Below are positions 28,301 through 41,600 of a DNA stretch of 64,000 bases, in pieces (within the stretch, counting starts at the first letter, position 1; each line of letters opens with the position of its first letter). A program made the position numbers and the translations under genes. The notes beneath the pieces were generated by a model. The model did no database searches. It was not told where the DNA came from and worked only from the letters and a program-made list of their open reading frames with translations. This DNA is from Hexactinellida sp. DTS-2022 (lineage: Eukaryota > Porifera > Hexactinellida), in NCBI GenBank assembly GCA_028753945.1, contig JAPNXP010000004.1:1116001-1180000 (forward strand), in the 5' to 3' direction.

Positions 28301-31300
28301 TGAGTCCCTAAATATGAATTCTCATTTCCCATTCGCCATAAATATATTTCATATGTATAAAACTAACTAATCTCGAGATTTTAACAATATTACCATACAG
28401 TATATGGAAGGGTGTGAAAATCGCATAACTTACATTCCGAAAATATTTTCGATAAACCAATATGACCGTTGGACTCCCAAAATATGACTTCCTATACGAC
28501 AATAATACATTTCCTGTGTCTAGCATTAGCGGATTACGAGATATCAATAAGTAACAATACTGTTTTAGGCCTACGCTAATTTTACCGTAAAACGAAGTTT
28601 ACAGTCCCTATATTAAAGAAGTCCCTGCCTCAACAAAAGTGAATATTTTTTCAAAATGTCATGTGTCAATCTATGAATTATTATTTCTTTCGAGTGCTAT
28701 GAAATTGAGAATAGTTTAAATTTGGACAAATAGATAAGGTATCCTTAGATGAATTGAGTCTTCTAGTAAATGAAATTATAAAAGCTTGTGGCATAAGATA
28801 GTGACAAAACTTGGTATTAATCTTTGTTTCATAATCGTTGATGTTAAGTAATGTTGATTAAAGTAGTTCCAATTGATGAAAAACAAGCCCAATGAATTTC
28901 GATATTTTGCTCGCAATACGTAGTATATATTTATAATTTTAACTCAATAGCAATGTCTTGAATAGGAATTTCCTTGGGATTAAGTGTTATCTATGAGAAT
29001 GGAAATCTCATCCTGTGTTTACATTTATAAACATGTACATATATTTTGAAATAAGTAGAGTAAGTAAAGATTTCAGAAATGCATTTATAATTACATAGTG
29101 ATACTTACTTATTAACACAGTTGTAAGTAGAGTTCGGAAGAGTACCAATCAGTTCCAGTAACCTATCCATCTCATCATCCAGTCTCTGTGTTAAGCTGAT
29201 AACGAGTACAAGATCCACGCAGTTCGTGTAATGTAAATTCCCACAAGAAATAGGACTTGAGTCGAATCCGGGAGTGAATTGTTCGAAAGGATAAATTGGG
29301 GTTTCTGCAAAAAATAGACATTTAATACAGTAGAACTCAGTTATAACGTACACCCTAGATGGAATATAGGTACGTACTTATTATCCGAGTGTACGTACGA
29401 ACCGAGTTTAACGTACATAAAAAAAACAATGCAATATGAACTTAGTTAGAAAAATCTTCCGAGTAATCCGAAGTACGTACTAATCAGGTAAGTAATACTT
29501 ACTAGTCCTACTGTATATAGATGAATTTCTTTGACTTAATAAATCTTAATCATACTTGTCCTCTCAACTTACCGATAATATAATATGTATCTACACTTGC
29601 ATCAGATCCCATAGAGCTATTGGCCACACAAAGGAAGTAATACACTCCTATTGACAGGTGGGAGAGAGGGAGAATAACTTGAATGGACGAGGAGTTGTGG
29701 TTACTGTACCACTCCCCATCAATTAGGAGACTCAATGAAAAGTCGGAAGATGAAGTAGCAGCGCAGGAGAACTGATACTCTACATAGTTTGTTGTAATGT
29801 TAGTCAGCACGTCTGTAGTGATGATCTTAACAGGTTCTAAGATATAAAAGTAAGGCAAATTAACTCAAATATATTATCTATATATATAAAGTAGTAGGTT
29901 TGTCTGTCTGTCCTCACATCTTCTCCGAGAGTTCACAACAGATCTGAACCAAAATTTGTATGTCATCTAGGAGTTATCCTACCACCTTGAATAAGGAGTT
30001 TTTATGAGATACAGTCAACATCCGGTAACTCGAATCCTCAGGGGAATGAAAAATCCGTTCGAGATAACGAATGTTCGAGTTAACGGGCATTCGAGTTACC
30101 GGATGTTGACTGTATTTACATTTCTCGCGAAGTTAACTCAAATATGTGATTTTTTGGCACCTTCCCATACATTTCAATGGGAATTATCAAAAGTTCACAG
30201 TGCTGCTAGAAAAACATTTCTAACGTGCAATCTAGGTTTTAGTGTATGAGGAATCCAAATATGATATTTTAAAGTCAATAGAATGCATATTTGCAATTTA
30301 CCATATGTATATTTTTCACACTTTGCGAGGGTACCGACCTTGACCTATCAGATTGCAGAGTTTTCACATTATTCTGACTCGAGATTTATTGGTCTATAAT
30401 TCAATGGGTCAATTGTGTATGAAAGAAAACAACAATTGAATGTCCTGGAGAGGAAAACTGAATTTGAATCCCGCGGCGAAGCGCGGGAACCCGGAAAGTA
30501 ATTATATATTTACAGATGCATACTACCAAGTAGAAGAAAATAATGTTTGAATAATGTATCATAGTCAACAAAAATAAACCGAAGTGAACTATGCATTACA
30601 AAACAAAAAATGCAGTGGAAAATAGTTATTTGTTAATGTTAATGTTATAATAATTTAATCTTAGTGATAAAGTGTATTAGACACAAGTTAGTTATTCCAA
30701 GGTTAGTTTAGGCCAGGTAAATAAATTAATTGTTTATCATACGGATTTGTCAGAAAATACGGACGGCGGACGGGATTTTATTTTTATTTTTTATTCCATT
30801 CATATGCAAATAACATTATCCTGTGCAAACAATAAATTTTATTATTTTATTTAATTAGAAAATCACATAATGTTTAAATTATTAAATAATGTTCTAAAAA
30901 ACAAGACTTATTAAAAATTGATATATTAGGAGTACTTTACACAAGTTTACAGCTAATATTTTGCATGATTATGTTCATAAGATAATAACAAAATATTCCG
31001 GACGGGGGTGTAAAAATTGGGACGGGCGGGAATGATAAACAAGTTATTTATTTTATATGGTCTTAGGTATTAATTTATAATTACGATCCCTCCAATCTAA
31101 ACAAAAGTCATGTTGTTGTCGAAAAGGAGTAGACGAAGATTTGATCAACTTATATCCTTTCAAACGCAAATTTGTTTCAAAACGAACGAGTATTCGTTTA
31201 ATTAAATTATTCGAAACTCCAAAGAGTTGGCAATAATAAAAATTGTATTTGAGTTCATAATTAATGGATATAAATAAATAAAATAAACACTCACCATAAT

Positions 31301-34300
31301 TGAACGAAATAGAGAAGTCATAACTAATCCCATAACTGAATAGAAGTTTGTTGAAAACAGCAGAAGTTTGCTGGTAATATAGGCTACTAGTGTAGAAAGA
31401 TAAGTCAAATGCCACACCGCCAGTCTGCCAGGCTACATCAACGTAGTTCTCATGTCCGTTGTTATTTTGAGTACTGAAAGCAATGGGGGAATAGGAATCT
31501 ATTTGAGTGTCGTTGTTGGTATTATTTCCGAAACCTATTAGATTTTCTGAGATTAAAACTCCGGCTAACAGATTGTCAGTTGGTGCATTAAGAGGATAGA
31601 AATCATCTGCAATAGTTGCTGCACTCAGGATAATAGAAGCAGTCTGAAGCTTGCTAAGAATTGTAGAGTTTGTAATACTTGAGTTCAAAATTGTGCGGGG
31701 CTAAAGGGGAAAGAAAATTTCATAAATACTTCATAAAGACATTTGGGTTCTAAATACTAATATCACGCTAGTAACAACTGTCACAGGTATATAAAGACGA
31801 ATGAGGTTCATAGCAAGTAGAGTGAATATACACTATCCAATCCAAGATTCAATTGTAATGTGCCAATTTGCATAAATTAAACATAGGAGATTAATTTGAA
31901 CTGAGTATAATTTCACATTGAATATTCAAATAATGTTATTTAAATAATGTATTAGTGGAAGATAGCAAATTGCATATAAACCATTAATTAACCTCGTCAG
32001 TGAATAACACAATATGCTTCACCACACCAGTTCGAAAGGTATACTCATCAATAACATATTCAATAGCTATTAAGCCATCTTCACTATAGCCTGCAATTGA
32101 GAAGCTATTCAGTGCAGTGTATAACTCACTAGGAGTACCCCAGTAGCTGCTAGATCCTCCTACAGTAATTCTAGTCGCAGAGTCTTCGAAAATGCTCAAT
32201 CCATATCTACATATATGCATTAATAACAATAGGACTAATCTGTCCCGAATTGAATTAGTTAATATTGAACTTCCTTATACGTAGACGTCATGACGATCAA
32301 TTCCTAGACCGGCTTCAACAGTCATGCAAACTAAGCTAAAATTTGTAGACGATGTATAAATTAGTAGACAAAAGTTCCTGGAGTTTATGGATAATACTAT
32401 TTAAGACAAGAAAACCTGCTCTATAAATAGACAGTCTTCACATAAGATATTTCGTTAAGATTTAACTATTGATTCTCATACTATAATCAGTGGGGATCGG
32501 CCTAAATAGTTTAGGATTTGTTTCTATTAGAGATCTGTGATCTGGTAAATTAAGATTCATTGATAAAAATTATTTAAATTATAAATTATAGTAGTAAGAA
32601 ATTTAGACAAATATGTTTTGAATTGAAAATACTATTAAAAAAGAAAAATTGATATACCACGTGATAATGGGGGTAGAAATGAAGAAACAGATCACAACAT
32701 TTTTTATTATACTTATATATTTATATTGAATTGAAGAGTTCGGGAGTTTGATCAGATTTTATGAAAATATGATAGAGTTCGACCACAAATACATAGCTAG
32801 GAGTACGTATATATTTACCTATTCTTGCATGAATTCCCATCTAAAGGGAGGTTCCTTGCAATATTATCAATAGCAGAATAATATGAGATCATTGATCCTG
32901 TTTTGTCTACCAGAAACACCATATCAACACAAGAGGATACTTGGAATGGATCAATCTCCTCCCATTGAGTATAGAGTGGGAAACTAACTAGACCAGAAAA
33001 AGAGTATGCAACATCTAAAGGAAACAAAATAGTAATTATAAAAACAATAACGATACTCCAATTCTAAGGCCAATCTTTGCCAACATTAGAGTATCTTACC
33101 ATTAAATGAACAGGGTGTATTAGCTAGTGTTGCGAAAGAGAACACGTCTGTTATCAAGTTAGCACAGAACTGAACTGTTGATACTTCAAAATAACTCAAA
33201 TCATAAGAAGCACCTCCACTCAACCAAGCCAGCACTACGTACTCATGGTGCTCTTTGTTATTTCGAGTTCTATACTCTGCATTGAAAACAGTGCTGATAT
33301 CCTGTATAGCTGTTGAAGAGCAGTGAGAGTAGTTACCATAGCCTAACCTGTTGCTACCACTCATTCCAATGATCCTGTCCTGTAACGATGTTGAGTAGGT
33401 ATCTGCATTTGTAACTACACTCAAGATTACGTCATTTTCAAACAGGGCTAACAGAATTTCTTCGTATGTGTATTCCTTTGTTTCTGCAGGTAACTAAAAT
33501 TTGGATGCTGTATTAGATCATGTCAAAACTCAAAATAATTTTCTATAAATAAATATACAATTCTTTTAGATATTAATATTGGATGTAAATAATGTTTAGC
33601 TTGAATCTCGCGGCATCCAACTAATTCATCCCATATACGGTCATTCCGTTCATTCTAAATTTATTTTTTCAAACCTTCCTGAAATTTAACTCTGAAACTT
33701 CATCTCGATACAACCACATTATTTATGTTTATTAAATGTAATTAAAAGTGTTATAAGATTACACTCGAGAGCGAAATGTCTAAACTTAACATATTGTTGT
33801 TATCAAACCATTAATCTAGGAATTTTCTGATAAATAAATACATAAATTCGGTTAATATATATATGTATCTTAGTAATCGACATTCTACAATCTACATGAT
33901 ATCACATTATAAATATCCGATTATGCCCCTGACCTTATCTTATTCACATTTCTTTTCTCTCTTATTTGATAAGTTTAGAGTTAATTGATTAATGTACAAT
34001 ATATTATTTTTATTTCCTCATTTCTCGTACAGTCGAAACGGTTTATTCTAACTCGAGTTATTCTAACCTATCGGTTTTTTCTTACTATTTTTATCTGAAA
34101 AGAAATGGTTAGAAAAAACCGGTTTGAACTGTATTTATTGATGCCTAACAAATGTTCTGTTGTTGGTTGCAACTTGCAACTCTATTTACAAGGATGGGTC
34201 GTGCTCGTGACCTTATAACGAAGGTAACAGATGGGCCTAATAACCCTCGCTACAAATTTCCTCAGGATGAGCAATTGTCTGCTAAATCGTTGCGTTTTCG

Positions 34301-37300
34301 GTACAACTATAGTATTATACCGGATACACACTTTCTAAAGACGAGTCTTTCTTAATGAACCATAATACACACTTATGACTAAAAAGACGAGTCTTTCAAT
34401 ATGCACATAATATTCCGGTACAATACTATAGTTGTACGCGATTCCTGAAAATTACTCCCCAGAATTTCACAAGATTGAACTACAATCTCAATTCAATTCA
34501 TACTACCCATCCACTTTCTATTCCTCAAAGTAAGGCTATTATCCCTACTAATTCACGTCGACCACCAAAAGATCTTGTATTCCAAGTTCCAACCAGACCA
34601 AAAATTTCCATCTACGAGGAAAAGTTCGAAAATTTCAGGATCTAATTGATTTCCTCGGAAAACCTCCTGACTATGGCAAGTTTTAAACTGCATATTGAAA
34701 ATAATTTCGTGCCTCCGTACAATCTCGTTATTAGCTCTGGGTTTGCTGGTATAAAAGAATGTATTACTAATTACTATCTACACATACTTCCAGGTTAAAC
34801 TTAACTATGAAGGTTCGCTTATTCCTCTTCCAAGTTATATCCAAAATTATACTGGCCATAAGATAACTCATTTGGATGCTTTTGAGAATTTACCAAATTA
34901 TTGTCGAAATTTTGACTCCATGTATGATGGCGATGTTATAAAGGAGCTAATTCACTTTGTTATTTCAGCCCTCGTGGTAGACCGAAGTACTCATCACAGG
35001 TTCTGCGTTTCTCTATTGCTAAGACATAGTACTTCTAATTCTGCTTATAGTTTCCTTAAGAAATACATTCCTCTCCCGAGAAACTCTCTACTTCGAAAGC
35101 TTAGATTCCCTTTTATAGACAACTGTCAAGCACTTCAAGTTTGACATTACCAAAACTTGATTGGAAATGATATTGCCCATTTGTGATCCCCGCAGTACCT
35201 CTTGTTTGGATACATGTTTGCGATTACTCACACAATCCCGGTTTAAAGCGTTTATATCGGATAACCACACAACGAATGTGAAGGTCTACAATCACCTCTT
35301 AATCAATCACAAATTTCTGCACAAAGAAAATAAGGATATTGATCTTCTCTTTGACACATGCCACTTGATCAAGAACATCAGAAATAATCTGATAGCCAAG
35401 AATTTTTTGATATTCCATCTTTCGAACTTTCCTCTGTAATCTAAAGATTTCTTTCAAGCAGGATTTGTTCGGTGATCTCATCTTCAAACTATTCATGAAA
35501 AAAGATTTGATCTTATCCGCACACCTCCGTGCTGCATATAAAATCATTTCCTTTCTACTTAATCCTAGAAATAATAAGCATTCTGTGCCCTAAACCCCTC
35601 CACGAACCAAATATACGTAAGTGCACTTCGCTTATACCTTCCTGAGGACTGCTGAATTTTATAGTCTAATTCGTATTTAGTGGCTCTCACTTCCAAATGA
35701 GTCTAAAGCAGAATTCCTTTGTTCCTTAGTAATTGGCTAATTACCTGGCAAGCCTCGGGAAGATTTGGTTTGTCTCTGTAAACATTTAAAGCCTCTTAAT
35801 ACCGACAACTATGCCATCTTTGAATTATATATTGACTTACTCACAGAAGGGTAAGGCCGCGAAGCGGCCATTAATTGAGGTGCGTAGTGTCTAACACGAA
35901 CGAACAAAGGTCGCGAAGCGACCGAGACCGAAGGACTCGTTTCGAGAATTTTTAATTACATTTTACAATATTTAAATACAATAGATGTAACAGCCCAGAT
36001 TATACCCCCCTCATCGAATTTACCCGGGTACATCTGTCATAGCTCAGATTATACTCCTTTGTTGGTATATGTTCTAGCCTAGATTATTCCCGGTATATTC
36101 TTTGCTAAGACAGATTATACTCACCTGCCAACCGTATATTGTGTCATGCGCAAAAATATGGGCTGCGCGCGGGGGTCTGGTGTAATCTATGTATACATAA
36201 ATCCCATCATACACGATGCAACATTGTAACATACAAGGTGCAACAGTTTAGCATGAATATCGACCTCGCAACAATTTGCAATAAATATCGCAAAAACAAA
36301 TTTGTATGTAACATTCCAAGTATACGATGAAACTTTGTTCTACTATCTATTTTTCTTTGTCTCTCAGTTGAATATCTATAAGTTGAATAATTCTAGAATA
36401 TAACGAATCATTCGTGAACCAATAACTACGTATTTGGCAAATTTTGGGAATTCGCGATGCGGATAGTTTATTACCCGTGAGAACTTGAATTTGATCAAAT
36501 ATTAGTTCTCTTGGTAGTTTTAACAACCAATAATGGATTATTCGTTAATAATAATAGCCAAGTGACCCGTCGCCTTGCGACGAATTAGTCGGCATAAACA
36601 GTTGGGATGCGACCCCCAATTATAGCCTCTTACAATGCTACGGGTTGCAGCTTAGCTGTTAAATACTTCCCGATATACAATATTAGTCGTATAGAGCCAT
36701 TCCCGAGCATTCTAACCAAACTGTATGGCACTCTTCCCTGCATATCCCTTCCTCCATGCTTCTGCCATCAGCGGTAGTTTTTATGCTTCCAGGTTTATGA
36801 CGAAAAGGATTTCCTCGGATCACCAACGCGGGATCCGACAACGTTAATGTAAGCCCCTCGAGGGGCAACCATACATTTTGAAATCTGCATTCGTTTTGCC
36901 TTGCAGACTTATTTGCATTGCGGGATTCAGGATTGTTATCAATCCGGCCGGCAATGTGTGTGGGTGAACTGTCTGACTGGATTACGTTGCATGATGTAGT
37001 AAATAATTAAGTAAAATTTAACAAATTGATTTATTTTTGGCACCGAAATTGGTAGTACACAATAGGATTAGTATCCCAGTTAGCAGTAACCAATAGGATT
37101 AGTGTCCCAGTTAGCAGTAACCAATAGGATTAGTATCCCAGTTAGCAGTAACCAATAGGATTAGACCTTTAACAATAGGCTTATATATGCACATTAGTAC
37201 GTAAACACAAAATGCCGTGTAATTCTGGAACTAACACCTTTTAGTGGAACCCAGTATATTTTCCGAGGTCTCCCTTGGAAGAGCTTTCGATTGATATTTA

Positions 37301-38614
37301 TTTCGTCAGGATCGGGTAATGTAGCAAAGAGTTACAGGGGCGGACAGACAGACGGACGGACCAAGCTTTCTTAATAATACGAGCCCTTCGGTCTCGGTCG
37401 CTTCGCGACGGATTACTCTCTCACAAAGGTCGCTTCGCGACCTTTGTTCGTTCGTGTTAGACACTACGCGATGCAATTAACGGCCGCTTCGCGGCCTTTC
37501 CCTCCTCTAAAAAACAGTAATATTATTAATGAATATGTTAACCTGTGGCTAGTATATTACACACACTACTTAACGCGCGCGCTTAAATTCATTCTGGGTT
37601 GTGATTCGTTAATGTAATCTGTTTGGGAAATGATGTGTTATGTATGTTATTCTCATTACTTATTAGTTATTAATTATTAGTTAATAATATATGATATTGG
37701 CTCAATAATTCTTAATTAAGGTAGCTCATTTCAGCTCCATTAATTAAAAGGTTAGCTTGTTAGCTCAAATAAATTGAAACCCGTGGTTGATAAATTATAC
37801 GCAATTGTTTATTTCAGTATATTATATTGCAAAGTAATTTACTTAGCCTGGATTTAATCTCTGCATAATAATGGTTTAAAGATGAGAATAAGACCGCTTC
37901 GCGGTCTTATTCTCACCATTAAACCATTATTATGCAGAGGTTAAATCCAGGGTTGTAAAATATTTGATTTAATTGATAGTAATAATAAACATATCAATCT
38001 CATAATTAGACAGATCCTAAATCCTTGATGAATCAACTACTTAATTAATTTCATAATTTCAGTATAGGTTAGGAATTACGTAATTCCATTAATTGTCTTA
38101 TTAATAGGAAGCCAATATAGGTGTAATAAATAAACAATGCATCAGAGAAGTTAACGACTCGAGTGCATTCTTGTTAAAACCAAACAAATCAGATCACCCA
38201 CATAGTGCTAAGAATAATATGATACATTTGAACTAATAACTTTCTTTAATCACTCTTCAATCGAAAATCGTTTTGCACTTTGCTATACCTGTGTTGGTAC
38301 GATACACTATTTATGGTTGATTAGTGCAGGGACTAATTAATTAACTGTGTCACAATCAGAAGTAAAATGGGAATTCGTGAACTGCTATCAGGTGTAGAAA
38401 TTTAGTGTACGTCTAATGATTTGAATTTTCTACAGATCGGAGCAAAATTGGGAAGCTAGTACAAAATATCTGTTTTTCGCAACTGTGACGTCATAATCCC
38501 GTTATTTTGTTTCAAAAACCAATAGATCGTTGTCGCAGTACAAAATTACCCCTGTATGCAAATTTTCAGCTTTTTGGGACTCGTAGTCTTTCCAATTAAT
38601 TACGGACAAACATC

Positions 38615-38650
<36 letters not shown>

Positions 38651-41600
38651 ACAATTCCGCTTTTAATATATAGATAGATAATTTATTATCTATTCACAAT
38701 TATTTGCCATTTTTTCACTGAATTAGTACTTATTTAGTTATAATAATTATAGCCACATAATATAAACTTGTGGTGAGTTTTTTGTCCAATCATCATACTA
38801 AATAGTAAATACTACATATTTGGTAACCTACTACTACTGTCCCGTCCCGAAATTGGGTATCTGGATTTTTCGGGACTGTCCCGTCCCGTTCCGAAAATTA
38901 GGCACACCCAAAAGAGAGGGATATATTCTGTCCTAGCCCAGATTATACCCCCAATGGGGTATAATCTGGCCTAGAGGAGTATATTTTTGGACTACCCCAC
39001 TTCATACCCGGGTATGTTTTAGGCTAGGACAGAGTAGGCCAGATTATTCCCGGATATATACTGGTGGGGGGATTAAATAAATTATTTAACTGCTTTAAAT
39101 ACAAGCAGGGGCGCCCGCATCCGGACGCATTAGACGCACGTGCGTTCACTACATTTCGCCTTCTAGAATCTGACCACTTAGCCACTGTTTACGTGTATCT
39201 TTACAGTTATCTAGATACCTAGTTAAATAAATACAAGGATGCCAACCTCGTAACCAAAAACGGGAGGTTTTACCATTTGGCGATAGTTTAACCAAAAAAC
39301 TGGGAGGTCGAAGATGAAAAACGGGAGACTATATATGCTATTTCTTTGAATTTATCATGAATGGAACGATACAATACACAGGCGTAGCATGCGGTCCGGC
39401 AGGTCCGGCTTTGGCCGAACCACTTTAACTGTTGGGCCCAGGCACGTAGCTAGAGTATGTAATTCAGGGGGGCAAGTTTTATGTTGGGGGTGCAAGTGCA
39501 GGGAGTCGGGGGGGCAAGTGGGGGACGAATCACTCTATTTACTATAACGAACACTTCCTAATTCTCTTGGGAGGGGGGGCGAGAAGTACTTTTGGGGGGG
39601 CGGTCGCCCCCCCTCGCCCCCCCGTAGCTACGTGCCTGGTTGGGCCGGAGACTTTTCAGAGCCGTGCGACGCCCCTGCAATATGATTAGTTTTTAGGTTT
39701 GGACATCTACAAATAGGAACGCTTATTTTTCTAGTTTTATCTATCAGACTCATAGACTCCTTAAGTAAAGGACTGGAACGTCGCGATCTCGGGGGTTTTA
39801 ACTTGAGTCTGAGAGGCTCCAATTATAAAAATTGATAAAGCATTAAGTTTCCGGTCTCCAAATGTGATTTTTGGTATATAGGGGTAACTTTTGGCACCCG
39901 TCAATAATTTGAGGTTTTCACTCAAAATTTCTCACACCTCGACAAGTTATGACGTCATTGTCACATTTCGAGAACCCTGAAAAGTCACTTAATCGCACAT
40001 AATTCGCGCACTCTAAGAGATAAAAATCTCAAAATTTAATAGAACATGCACATGAATGATGCGGAAACTTTGGTAACACCAGATTACAGATATGCTAACT
40101 CATTATCACATGATGACGTCATCACTAAAAGTTCACATTTTTTAATTTGAATATTTAGGCCTATTTACGCTTTATAATCAATGTTAGAAGTGTATAAACC
40201 ACACACCAACCTCGAAGCAGTTGGTGTGTGGTTGGGTTCTGCCGCAAAGCTACCTAGCAAGCGAGGCGCCCTAGTCTATATAGATATACTGTTGCATCAA
40301 TCTATATAGATACTAGCGTACTTGGCGGCAGAACCCAACCACACACCAACCGCTTCGCGGTTGGTGTATGGTTTATACACTTCTAACATTGATTATAAAG
40401 CGTGAATAGGCCTAAATAGTCAAATTAAAAAATGTGAAATTTTAGTGATGACGTCATCATGTGATAATGAGTTAGCATATCTGTAATCTGGTGTTACCAA
40501 AGTTTCCGCATCATTAATGTGCATGTTCTATTAAATTTTGAGATTTTTATCTCTTAGAGTTCGCGAATTATGTGCGATTAAGTGACTTTTCAGGGTTCTC
40601 GAAATGGGACAATGACGTCATAACTTGTCGAGGTGTGAGAAATTTTGAGTGAAAACCTCAAATTATTTACGGGTGCCAAAAGTTACCCCTATATACCAAA
40701 AATCACATTTGGAGACCGGAAACTTAATGCTTTATCAATTTTTATAATTGGAGCCTCTCAGACTCAAGTTAAAACCCCCGAGATCGCGACGTTCCAGTCC
40801 TTTACTTAAGGAGTCTATGATCAGACTTTTCTTCCTGCTTATCTCGTATTCACCCGTTGTATGCAATAATACAACAAAAACGAAATAGCTAAATTTATGA
40901 ATTATAATTTTTCTACAAAAATGTCTTTTAACTTTTTTATTATACTAGCGCGCTTCGCTTGCTAGGTCGCTTCGCGGTAGAACACAACCACACACCAACC
41001 GCTTCGCGATTGGTGTGTAGTTTATAACTCCTAATATTGATTATAAAGCGTAAATAGGCCTAAAATAGTCAAATTAGCAATGTGAAATTTTTGTGATTAC
41101 GTCATCATGCAATAATGAGTTAGCATAGTGGCGATCTGCTCTGACCAACGTGTCCGCATGATTAATGTACATGTTCTATTAAATTTTCAGATTTTTATCT
41201 CTAAAAGGACGCGAATTATGTGCGATTAAGTGAATTTTCAGGGTTCTCGAAATGTGACAATGACTTCATAACTTGTCGAGGACTCGAGGTGTGAGAAACT
41301 TTGAGTGGAAACCTCAACTTTTTGTCGGGTACCAAAAGTTACCCCTATATGCCAAAAATCACATTTGGAAACCGTCCAGTTTCTTCAATCAACTCGGAAA
41401 AAAAGACAAATATACTGTATATATATACCCACACACCCAGGCTTGTGTTTTAATAGTATAGAATCTATAGATATACGTAGATGTAGAAGATTTAAATATC
41501 TTCAAAAGTTCTCGTAATTTACGGACATTTTTCTTGAGATTTCAAGGAATTTCATGACGATTAGGCCATCAAATTTGTAAATGTGTTGTAAAGCTTATTC

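Noticed and set aside
31053..31294. Extension of the C2 open frame beyond 31295
   Set aside because: A strong GTGAGT donor sits at the expected phase-1 position after the conserved block; the extension has no similarity to other C exons.
36683..36868. 61-codon minus-strand frame
   Set aside because: Lies inside a Helitron-like body, no domain, no homologue visible in sister copies.
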